Virus record (IMG/VR): IMGVR_UViG_3300029989_000170
Coordinates: 1 to 21,535 of that record
Strand: one strand, 5' to 3'
DNA: 21,535 nucleotides
Source of the DNA: a virus
The notes beneath the pieces were generated by a model. The model searched no databases. It was not told the origin of the DNA and saw only the letters and a list, made by a program, of their open reading frames with translations. Shown here piece by piece: positions 1-6,738 of the stretch. The position numbers and the translations under genes were made by a program. Within the stretch, counting starts at the first letter, position 1; the number at the start of each line of letters is the position of its first letter.

Positions 1-1425
1 GAAAAGCATCGTAAGTATCTCGAGGCGCGTCCCGCTGAATGGTGTAATTATATGTTTCCGAACTACGCAACCGCCGACTTCGCCCCATTCCATTTGGCCT
101 ATATTAAACGGATCGTTGGACACGACGAGTGGTACGAAGTAAACAGTTGGAGCCGCGAGCTGGCCAAAGACACCGTTACCATGATGGTAATGATGTTCCT
201 GAACCTGACCGGTAAAAAACGCTTTACCCTTTTTGTCTCCAGTTCGTATGATGCTGCCTGTGATCTGCTCAAACCTTACATGCTGAATTTTGATGCAAAT
301 CAACGCATCATCGCCTATTACGGCGAACAGAAAACATTTGGCACCTGGGAAACCGGAAACTTTACTACCAAATGCGGAGCTCGTTACGTGGCACTTGGTG
401 CCGGGCAAAGTCCGCGTGGTAAGAAAAATGAAAACCTACGTCCCGATTCAATTCTGATCACCGATATTGATACGGATGAGGACTGCCGAAATAAGGACAC
501 CATTTACAAACGGTTCGACTGGATAGAACGCGCCTTGTATATGACACGTTCGGTTTCGAAGCCGCTTTTATTCCTAGTACTCGGAAACATTATTGCTCGT
601 GACTGTTGTGTTACTCGCGCCGCCAAACGTGCCGATAAACATGACATCGTCAATATCCGAAACAAAGACGGGAAAAGTTCGTGGCCAGCCAAGAACTCGG
701 AGGAACAAATAGACCGGGTACTTTCTAAAATGTCAACCAAAGCCCAACAAGCTGAATGTTTCAACAATCCGGTTTCTGAAGGCGACGTTTTCAAAGAACT
801 AACCTGGGGAGATGTTCCGGCTATTCACAAATTCAAGTTCCTGATTGCATACGCCGATCCAAGCCCTAGCAACAACGTAGGCGACCGTAAGAATTCAACC
901 AAAGCCCTGTGGCTTATTGGTAGTGATGGAGGAAGCTTTTATGTGATAACCGGTTTTCTGGATCGCGTGACGAATGATGAATTTGTGGACTGGTTCTATG
1001 CTATTGAGGACTTTGTAAAACAGCGGACTCAAATCTATAATTACATAGAAAACAATACGCTTCAGGATCCATTTTTCGAACAGGTTTTTATGCCACTCTT
1101 TTTCCGAAAAGGCCAGGAACGAAAACACCACATTGGAGTTATCCCGGACGGACGCAAAAAGCCTGATAAGTTCAGTCGTATTGAAGGCAACCTGGAACCG
1201 CTTGTTCGTACCGGTAGATTAATTTTCAATATCAAAGAAAAAAACAATCCGCACATGCAGCGACTTGAGGAACAATTTAAACTTTTCTCGGCCACCATGA
1301 AAGCACCTGCCGACGGCCCGGATGCGATTGAAGGCGGAGTATTCATTTGTAACAACAAAGCGATATCCATTACCGGCGACAGCATTGTAACCGGAGTAAC
1401 GCGAGTCAATAAAAAAAGATATTAA
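1..1425 (+). CDS. Phage terminase large subunit (5' end outside window)
   Basis: This is the packaging motor and nuclease that moves phage DNA into the prohead. The frame is open from base 1, so the start and the Walker A part lie outside the window. A likely Walker B segment is SILITDIDTDED, near residues 136-147 counted from the Met at base 52. The C-terminal half looks like the RNase H-fold nuclease: FLIAYADPSPSNN supplies a first acidic residue, followed by a GGSFYVITGF strand. Further on, KFSRIEGNLEPLVRTGRLIF matches the usual 'K..RI..L.PL...G.L.F' stretch, and a late DGPDAIEGG supplies another Asp. It is the first of a run of closely spaced + strand late genes. The family call is firm; the Mu gp28-like subgroup is inferred from the neighbours. 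Confidence 0.87.
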   Translation, partial: EKHRKYLEARPAEWCNYMFPNYATADFAPFHLAYIKRIVGHDEWYEVNSWSRELAKDTVTMMVMMFLNLTGKKRFTLFVSSSYDAACDLLKPYMLNFDANQRIIAYYGEQKTFGTWETGNFTTKCGARYVALGAGQSPRGKKNENLRPDSILITDIDTDEDCRNKDTIYKRFDWIERALYMTRSVSKPLLFLVLGNIIARDCCVTRAAKRADKHDIVNIRNKDGKSSWPAKNSEEQIDRVLSKMSTKAQQAECFNNPVSEGDVFKELTWGDVPAIHKFKFLIAYADPSPSNNVGDRKNSTKALWLIGSDGGSFYVITGFLDRVTNDEFVDWFYAIEDFVKQRTQIYNYIENNTLQDPFFEQVFMPLFFRKGQERKHHIGVIPDGRKKPDKFSRIEGNLEPLVRTGRLIFNIKEKNNPHMQRLEEQFKLFSATMKAPADGPDAIEGGVFICNNKAISITGDSIVTGVTRVNKKRY

Positions 1426-1440
1426 ACACAAACACACGGA

Positions 1441-1824
1441 ATGAAAAAACAACTTATCAATATCATTAAATGGTTTTTAATAACCAGAACTAAATGGCGT
1501 GCCAACCGGCTGCATTTTGTCAAAGCGATAAAGCAGGCCGAGCAACTGGCCAGAGGAACTCACTTCAGAAAAGGAAAGCGTACATATGTATATTTCCTTG
1601 GCGGAAAATATCGGGTTGTAAATCGGAAGCAGATACAGTGGCTGAAGAATGAAAGCGTGATTAAGCAAAGTATGAATATTGAGAAAATGCAGGGAATTCA
1701 GCTTTACGATACGCAGGGACATATCAACTCACATTCTATTTATACATCGGTAGAAATACCGGGAATAAACATAGTATACAAAAAGAAAGAACCCCTAGCC
1801 CCTAAAGGGGAAAAAGGAAAATAA
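1441..1824 (+). CDS. Small basic phage protein of unknown function
   Basis: This 127-residue, lysine- and arginine-rich protein begins 15 bases after the terminase stop, so it is probably cotranscribed with it. I do not recognise the family. There is no signal peptide or clear membrane segment. The N-terminus (IKWFLITRTKWRANRLHFVKAI) is hydrophobic and basic, and a central VYFLGGKYRVVNRKQIQWLK stretch could form a small beta fold. The last residues, PLAPKGEKGK, are encoded by a REP-like palindrome that runs through the stop region, so the natural C-terminus may have been altered by repeat insertion. A small head-assembly or packaging accessory role is possible from position alone. Confidence 0.6.
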   Translation: MKKQLINIIKWFLITRTKWRANRLHFVKAIKQAEQLARGTHFRKGKRTYVYFLGGKYRVVNRKQIQWLKNESVIKQSMNIEKMQGIQLYDTQGHINSHSIYTSVEIPGINIVYKKKEPLAPKGEKGK

Positions 1825-1860
1825 TACTAACATCTCTTATCCCCCTTTAGGGGTTAGGGG
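1791..1860. repeat. Head-to-head REP-like pair (C/G-run palindromes)
   Basis: ACCCCTAGCCCCTAAAGGGG (1791-1810) is followed about 30 bases later by its near reverse complement at 1841-1860, CCCCCTTTAGGGGTTAGGGG. The pair can form one long hairpin. Each half also holds its own small CCCCTNNAGGGG palindrome. It spans the 3' end of the small basic protein gene and the gap before the gp36-like gene. Related copies occur at 3454, 3501, 7115, 10724, 11032, 11625, about 16947 and 19304. Confidence 0.8.
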
Positions 1861-1875
1861 TCAATTCAACAAATT

Positions 1876-2283
1876 ATGTACATCACACCTGACGAAATAA
1901 CCACACACCTGGGCGCAGAGCAAATTGAGGCTATAAGCGACGGAGACGAAACAATGTTACAAGCTGCTATCGACGGAGCACTGGTAGAAGCCAAAGGATA
2001 TCTGCATGCCTTCGATATTGAAGCGGAACTGGCCAAAACAGGAGCGCAGCGCAATGCTTTGCTTATCATATTTGTCAAAGATATTGCCGTATGGCACTTT
2101 ATTAATATATGCAATGTAAACACCGATATTGATGTTCGTGAGAAACGTTATGACCGCGCTGTAAGTTGGCTCCGTCAGGTTCAAAAAGGCGAAGTAATGC
2201 CAAGCCTTCCGGCGTTACCGGTTCCCGATCAAACCAACACAATCATTTTTAATTCCAATCAGAAACGCGAAAATCATTTCTAA
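1876..2283 (+). CDS. Mu gp36-like (DUF1320) head-completion protein
   Basis: This 135-residue protein resembles the DUF1320/gp36 family of Mu-like phages, a small protein encoded near the portal and thought to act at the head-tail joint. The typical opening is present: MYITPDEI, then an acidic helix, then DGALVEAKGYLHA. It continues into a helical segment with RNALLIIFVKDIAVWHFI and a DVREKRYDRAVSWLRQVQKGE motif, which is the family's most recognisable part. The length fits. The gene ends three bases before the portal start, indicating translational coupling. Start chosen: ATG at 1876, just after the REP-like pair. Confidence 0.7.
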   Translation: MYITPDEITTHLGAEQIEAISDGDETMLQAAIDGALVEAKGYLHAFDIEAELAKTGAQRNALLIIFVKDIAVWHFINICNVNTDIDVREKRYDRAVSWLRQVQKGEVMPSLPALPVPDQTNTIIFNSNQKRENHF

Positions 2284-2286
2284 GAT

Positions 2287-4842
2287 ATGACTGAAGTAAA
2301 AGCCACCGTCAAAAAAGGCGGTAAGAATCAACCTATCATCATTAATCAGGTAATTGTAAAACCGGTTAATCGTAGCCTGTTGTCAATGGACAAATGGACT
2401 AAGGCTCTTAAGTCCGCCGATTATGGCCGGTACAAAGAACTGTTCGATTTATATGAGTTATTAATGACCGACGGAATACTGGCCGATGCGGTTGATAAAC
2501 GCATACGCGCAGTAAAGGGAGCCGATCTTACCTTTCAGTTATCCGATGGCCAGGAGTCGCAGGAAATGATTGATTTTATTGATACGGACGAATTTGAGTT
2601 TATGCTCGAGGAAATTATGCAGTCCGTATTTTGGGGAGTAACTGTGGCCGAGTTCGATTTTTCAAACGGATTTGATGTTTATTCCGCACCCCGGAAACAT
2701 ATCCGGACTGACAAGAAACTCATTGCCATTAATGAAACGGATTACGACACCGGGATTTCGTACGATGGAGCTCCAAACATTATCGAAATAAAAAACCGAT
2801 CAACAAAATACGGTTTATTGCACCGTGCCGCTCCGTATGTGATTCTGCAGCGTGGTGGACTGGGCGATTGGGCACAAATGGTGGAACTGTTCGGCATGCC
2901 TCAGCGCGTGGGTAAATATAGCATTTACGATACGGAAGCGCGCAAACAACTTCAGGAAGCTTTCGACGCCCAGGGCGCGGCTTCTACATTGATCGTACCA
3001 AAGGAAACCGATATCACTACTGAGTTTAACGGCGGAAGTGCCGGATCTGCGCTTTATCTCGACTTCATAAAGACGCTTCAGGAGTTTATGCTTATTACCG
3101 TCCTGAGTCAGACCATGACTACAATGGACGGTTCCAGCAAAGCGCAGGCCGGAGTTCATAAGGATGTAGAGGAGGAACTGAATAAGGCCGACTTACGTTT
3201 CGTTCAACGGATACTGAACAAAAAACTTAAACCAATTCTCGAAGCGCGTGGCTTTAAAGTAAAGGATGGCGCTTTCGTTTTTCCAAAGGTATTAAAAGAC
3301 CTGACCGTTGATGAACTAATTGCCCTGAGCGATATCATTGAAATTCCGGCTTATTATTTCCATGAAACTTTTGGACTTCCACAAGCGGCAGCTGGTGATG
3401 TTATTGCCAGAAAAGCAGCAACACCAATAGTCAACCCTAACGCTGCCCCACAACCCCCTGAAGGGGGAGTCGGCGACGAACCAGTGCCACCGGAAAAACA
3501 ACCCCCAACCCCTAAAGGGGAGAAAAAGAAAGAAGTAAAACTTTCAGATACGGACAAACATGTTCTCAGGAGAATGGTTGATTTTTTCGCCAACGCCCGG
3601 ACAATAGGGAGCCGGGCACTGAGCGCTCTGAATTTAGCCGACAAATCGACGAGTTATACAACGAGGATAGGCATTGACAAACTTTTTGAACAGGCCATAA
3701 AAGACATATATAAACAATATAGCGTAGAGACGCAAGGTGTTGCGTCTCCGGTTTCTAAACCATTATTCGACATAACCAATAAAACATTGCAGGGAGGCAT
3801 TGACTCGGCTTTTTCAACGGAATTTGGAAAAACAGATCCGGAGTTTATTAATCAGTTTAAAACCAATGCAGCTGTATTTTCAGCATTCAAATCACATGCT
3901 CAGCAAAACGAAATTGTGGCGCAGCTGATTGACGAAAAAGGCGATTTACGCTCGTTTGATAAGTTTAGAAAAACAGTGTTGAATGGCACAACCATTAAAC
4001 AGGATTACAGTATCAACTGGTTAAAAACCGAGTATAACATGGCAGTTCGTTCCGCCCGTATGGCAGAAAAGCTGAAAGGTTACGAAAGAACGGCTCATTT
4101 ATATCCTAATTTAAAATACTTGCCATCAACAGCGGCAAATCCAAGAGATACCCACAAACATTATTATGATCCAAATTCAGTCATTTTACCGATAGGTCAT
4201 CCATGGTGGACAATACACATGCCTCCGAGCGATTGGGGTTGCGAATGCGATGTTGAAAATACGGACGAACCCGTTACCGGAGTTCCTGAAGGTGGTGGCG
4301 AAGTTGACCCTGTATTTGCTAATAATCCGGCTGAAACGGCTGAGTTTCTAAATATAGATGAACATCCGTACAAAAAGTATTGCAGCGAAAGCGTAAAGGA
4401 CGACATTATTATTACTGCAAAAAATTGGATGCAAAAATCTCAGGCATCGCTTGATAGAGAAAAGTATCTCGCAGAAATGCAAATTTTGAAAAGCAAAGTA
4501 GTTGAGAAAACCGCAATAGTTGAAAATGAGACAAAAACCATTCAAGTTAAATTCACAAAGGATGGAAACAAGCATTTGTATTCTGATACCTTTTCAAGAG
4601 CGAAGGGAATTTTAGAAAAAGAGGAGCTTAAAAATCTTGATAAAATTTTAGAAAAAGCCACCTTCGTTAAGCCGGCAAAGCTTTCTAAAGTAAGAAAAGA
4701 TAATATAGTTGGATTTTATTACTATGAAGCAAAAATAAACGGCAAAACGTGTTACCTAAATGTAGCCGAAAAAGAAGTAATGTCAAAAGGACGTATGCGT
4801 AAAACGAGGTTCTTATATTCTGTAACAAAGTGGATAAAATAA
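2287..4842 (+). CDS. Portal (DUF935)-MuF fusion with C-terminal nuclease-like toxin domain
   Basis: This is one 851-residue protein where Mu has two. Residues 1 to about 385 match the DUF935/Mu gp29 portal family, for example YKELFDLYELLMTDGILADA and GLLHRAAPYVILQRGGLGDW. A linker at about 388-415 (QPPEGGVGDEP and PPTPKGEKKK) is encoded by REP-like palindromes. Residues about 425-700 look like the SPP1 gp7/MuF head-morphogenesis domain, with the diagnostic run at about 615-658 including DTHKHYY, GHPWWTIHMPPSDWGCECD. Residues about 745-851 form a separate basic tail (KFTKDGNKHLYSDTF, then GFYYYEAKINGKTCYLNVAEK and FLYSVTKW). That pattern resembles the PBECR (phage Barnase-EndoU-ColicinE5/D-RelE-like) nucleases known at MuF C-termini. 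The portal and MuF calls are strong. The toxin call is moderate and catalytic residues are not assigned. Confidence 0.85.
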   Translation: MTEVKATVKKGGKNQPIIINQVIVKPVNRSLLSMDKWTKALKSADYGRYKELFDLYELLMTDGILADAVDKRIRAVKGADLTFQLSDGQESQEMIDFIDTDEFEFMLEEIMQSVFWGVTVAEFDFSNGFDVYSAPRKHIRTDKKLIAINETDYDTGISYDGAPNIIEIKNRSTKYGLLHRAAPYVILQRGGLGDWAQMVELFGMPQRVGKYSIYDTEARKQLQEAFDAQGAASTLIVPKETDITTEFNGGSAGSALYLDFIKTLQEFMLITVLSQTMTTMDGSSKAQAGVHKDVEEELNKADLRFVQRILNKKLKPILEARGFKVKDGAFVFPKVLKDLTVDELIALSDIIEIPAYYFHETFGLPQAAAGDVIARKAATPIVNPNAAPQPPEGGVGDEPVPPEKQPPTPKGEKKKEVKLSDTDKHVLRRMVDFFANARTIGSRALSALNLADKSTSYTTRIGIDKLFEQAIKDIYKQYSVETQGVASPVSKPLFDITNKTLQGGIDSAFSTEFGKTDPEFINQFKTNAAVFSAFKSHAQQNEIVAQLIDEKGDLRSFDKFRKTVLNGTTIKQDYSINWLKTEYNMAVRSARMAEKLKGYERTAHLYPNLKYLPSTAANPRDTHKHYYDPNSVILPIGHPWWTIHMPPSDWGCECDVENTDEPVTGVPEGGGEVDPVFANNPAETAEFLNIDEHPYKKYCSESVKDDIIITAKNWMQKSQASLDREKYLAEMQILKSKVVEKTAIVENETKTIQVKFTKDGNKHLYSDTFSRAKGILEKEELKNLDKILEKATFVKPAKLSKVRKDNIVGFYYYEAKINGKTCYLNVAEKEVMSKGRMRKTRFLYSVTKWIK
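3454..3522. repeat. Two REP-like palindromes inside the portal-MuF linker
   Basis: CCCCCTGAAGGGGGAG (3454-3469) and ACCCCCAACCCCTAAAGGGG (3501-3520) lie in the coding sequence. They are translated in frame as PPEGGV and PPTPKGE, between the portal and MuF domains. They belong to the same C/G-run family as the intergenic copies. Confidence 0.8.
3727..3748. repeat. GAGACGCAA palindrome inside the portal-MuF gene
   Basis: The 9-base arms GAGACGCAA (3727-3735) and TTGCGTCTC (3740-3748) are perfectly complementary around a four-base loop. The element is translated in frame as ETQGVAS. From memory, palindromes of this kind recur in Bacteroidetes genomes, so this is a second palindromic family inserted in the same gene. 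Confidence 0.7.
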
Positions 4843-4904
4843 AAAAAGCGACCGGCGAGCGGTTGGGAACATATCCCGGTGCTCAAGCCAATCGCTTTCT
4901 TGAC
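4841..4904 (-). ncRNA. Candidate small structured RNA ending in a T-tract, convergent with the toxin gene
   Basis: Read on the - strand, AAAGCGA (from 4898) pairs with TCGCTTT (to 4845). Nested inside are GGC/GCC, GAGC/GCTC and GGGA/TCCC pairs around a five-base loop. The hairpin is followed at once by TTTTTTTATTTTAT on the - strand, which looks like an intrinsic terminator. That tract lies over the last codons of the portal-MuF-toxin gene. A TATATTTG promoter-like element lies just upstream. The + strand side of the hairpin lacks a good T-tract, so this is not simply the terminator of the toxin gene. The function is unknown, and an alternative is a plain attenuator or terminator. Confidence 0.4.
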
Positions 4905-5007
4905 TGCAAATATACATCCTTTTTCAATAAATTGTTCTTTAAACGCTAATTAATTACTGTTTCACTACATATTTAACTATAAAATATAAATTACCAACTG
5001 TAAACTA
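4843..5007. other. Portal/tail gap where head and tape-measure genes would be expected
   Basis: This gap joins the portal-MuF-toxin gene directly to tail genes. It holds the structured element (4845-4898), then about 100 bases of A/T-rich DNA with no other reading frame I can support. Genes for protease/scaffold, major capsid, tail tube and tape measure usually lie at this place in Mu-like or siphophage late operons. Confidence 0.5.
4907..4914 (-). promoter_or_regulatory. Candidate Bacteroidetes -7 element (TATATTTG)
   Basis: TATATTTG on the - strand fits the Bacteroidetes -7 consensus TAnnTTTG and sits just upstream of the structured element. I see no TTG at the expected 19-21 base spacing. 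A TTG only 10 bases upstream is poorly placed, so this promoter call is weak. Confidence 0.3.
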
Positions 5008-5553
5008 ATGAATAACCTTTGGAAAATAAACGACATAGACCTTTACAGCACGTTTGGCGCGTACATATTTAAAGGTAACTATAACGAACTTCTTGCGCCA
5101 CCCATGCCTCGTAAACGACTGGAGCATGAATATATAGATAGAGATGGTGTTTCGGTTGATACTATCACGCCGCTCACCTACGAAGCCAAGCGGTTTAACC
5201 TGAAAATTGGAATAAAAGGAAGTTCAGCTGCCGATTTTTGGAGCAACTATAATGCGCTGTTTTCGGAGCTTTCTCAAGCCGGAAATTTCGACCTGTATAT
5301 TGCCGATTTGGATAAACACTTCACACTGCTTTACGAAGGGGTGGCGAAAACCGAAAAACTGACACCCATTGAGACCCGAACAGGACAGGTGTGTGCCACT
5401 TTTGAAATCAAATGCTTAGAACCGTTGCAAGACACTCACTTCACTTCTAACGCAGACCTTGTTCTAGTTGTAAATGGCGTGGTAAGTATTATTAACAACC
5501 CCTCTACCGTATTTACAATTACCGATGATAAACTTTATTTAAATCTCGATTAA
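5008..5553 (+). CDS. Probable tail protein, possibly distal-tail-like
   Basis: This 181-residue protein precedes a fibre-like protein and a large tail-hub protein, which is the usual place of a Dit-type baseplate component. The N-terminal half contains WKINDIDLYSTFGAYIFKG and LTYEAKRFNLKIGIKGSSA. It is followed by FWSNYNALFSELSQAGNFDL and a beta-rich end with HFTLLYEGVAKTEKLTP, a pattern like proteins carrying the compact beta-barrel tail fold. No enzyme motif is visible. It starts after the A/T-rich gap with a plain ATG and ends two bases before the next gene. The family is inferred from position and overall pattern, so the exact component is uncertain. Confidence 0.5.
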   Translation: MNNLWKINDIDLYSTFGAYIFKGNYNELLAPPMPRKRLEHEYIDRDGVSVDTITPLTYEAKRFNLKIGIKGSSAADFWSNYNALFSELSQAGNFDLYIADLDKHFTLLYEGVAKTEKLTPIETRTGQVCATFEIKCLEPLQDTHFTSNADLVLVVNGVVSIINNPSTVFTITDDKLYLNLD

Positions 5554-5555
5554 TT

Positions 5556-6362
5556 ATGTCACAAATTAGAATACTCACTGAAACTGACCCGGTTATATTT
5601 TATAACTTGGTTCAAAATCTGACCACACAGCAGAAATCAAATGTGCGCACGAGCATTGCAGCCATGCCAGCAAGCGGTATTCATGGCAATGTGATTCCTA
5701 GAATGAATTACGGAGCTCTGGAATCCACGCTGTTAACGGCTAATTTAGAAAACGTTTATTTGAATGGACGCACGGTTTTTCAGAACATAAATAACTCTGT
5801 TTATTTTGGGTCAACTGATTACGATTCCCGTTTAGTCGGTAATAATCTCTCGATGTATGGCGCTGCCACTTTCTCGCTGCAAGTGGCAAGTGCAACTATA
5901 TTTACGGCAAGTGATTCGCTAGTCGAACTAAAACGCCCATCGAGTAACGTTCAAAAGCTATCACTCGGTATTAACGTTACCAAGCTGGCACACTCGGCTA
6001 GTAAGTTGCTCGACTTAAATAATACTTACGGGAATGTTATTTTGAAATATTCCGATACTCAGTTCTTATCATTCGGCTCAAATAACACACTTGCCTTTTC
6101 TGCAACCGACCTTATTCAGTTAGGCAGTGACCAAGGCGGAGGACATCACCTGTACATTCAAAGCTATAATGGTGTAGGTTATCGTGGAGTAGTAGAAATA
6201 GGCACGCAAAGTGGCGAAACGTATATTGGTAACGGCACTAATGCCAACCTGATGTTAAACACTGACTTTTCAACAGCAGCCTATTCAGTATATGTAAAAA
6301 ATTCTGCAGGTTATTTGACTCAGATGGAAAAGTCAGTATTTAAAGCATGGTTAAATTCTTAA
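5556..6362 (+). CDS. Probable tail fibre or fibre-tip protein
   Basis: This 268-residue protein is rich in Ser, Thr, Asn and Gly, with short repetitive beta segments such as NVYLNGRTVFQNINNSVYFG and LFSGSNN-like runs, a composition typical of trimeric fibres. The N-terminus (SQIRILTETDPVIFYNLVQNLT) could be the attachment helix. The C-terminus ends NSAGYLTQMEKSVFKAWLNS, resembling the conserved ends of Bacteroidetes phage fibres, though I cannot place it in a named family. It lies between two tail genes with gaps of only 2 and 16 bases. No chaperone, lyase or peptidase motif is seen. Confidence 0.5.
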   Translation: MSQIRILTETDPVIFYNLVQNLTTQQKSNVRTSIAAMPASGIHGNVIPRMNYGALESTLLTANLENVYLNGRTVFQNINNSVYFGSTDYDSRLVGNNLSMYGAATFSLQVASATIFTASDSLVELKRPSSNVQKLSLGINVTKLAHSASKLLDLNNTYGNVILKYSDTQFLSFGSNNTLAFSATDLIQLGSDQGGGHHLYIQSYNGVGYRGVVEIGTQSGETYIGNGTNANLMLNTDFSTAAYSVYVKNSAGYLTQMEKSVFKAWLNS

Positions 6363-6378
6363 TTAATAAATAATAAAA

Positions 6379-6738
6379 ATGAAAAAAGTAATTTTAAACG
6401 GAACGATTTCCGACCTCAACGGAAAACCAATTTTACTGGAAACTGGTAAAGTAACTTTGAACGAAAACAACGAGCCTGTACGGGAAATAGTACAACAGAA
6501 ATTTGGGCGGATTTTGCCAGATATGCTTATCAGAATGGGGTCGCTCACCGACGAACAAGCCGATTTATTGGTCAACCTCGCTGAGAAAATCAATGAAAAC
6601 ATGAAACTGGAAACTCCCACAGAAATGGAACTTTCAGACGATGAATTTATGGTTTGCTATCAAATTATGGCGCAACGTGAGGCTATTACTAAAGCGCGAT
6701 TTAATGCAATGGTAAAAACGTTGAATCCTGCTGAATAA
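6379..6738 (+). CDS. Small tail-region protein of unknown function
   Basis: This 119-residue protein starts MKKVILNGTISDLNGKPI, a short beta hairpin, followed by a helical acidic second half (DEQADLLVNLAEKINEN, ELSDDEFMVCYQIMAQREAI). Its stop codon directly abuts the ATG of the 912-residue tail protein, so the two are probably translationally coupled. I do not recognise the family. The size and location fit a tail-assembly chaperone or a small connector, but nothing in the sequence proves either. There is no signal peptide or membrane segment. Confidence 0.55.
   Translation: MKKVILNGTISDLNGKPILLETGKVTLNENNEPVREIVQQKFGRILPDMLIRMGSLTDEQADLLVNLAEKINENMKLETPTEMELSDDEFMVCYQIMAQREAITKARFNAMVKTLNPAE

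Noticed and set aside
504-1452. Several - strand frames inside the terminase gene (for example 504-794 and 1062-1409).
   Set aside because: They lie wholly or almost wholly in the coding region of a clear terminase and have no recognisable motif or start context, so I take them as shadow frames.
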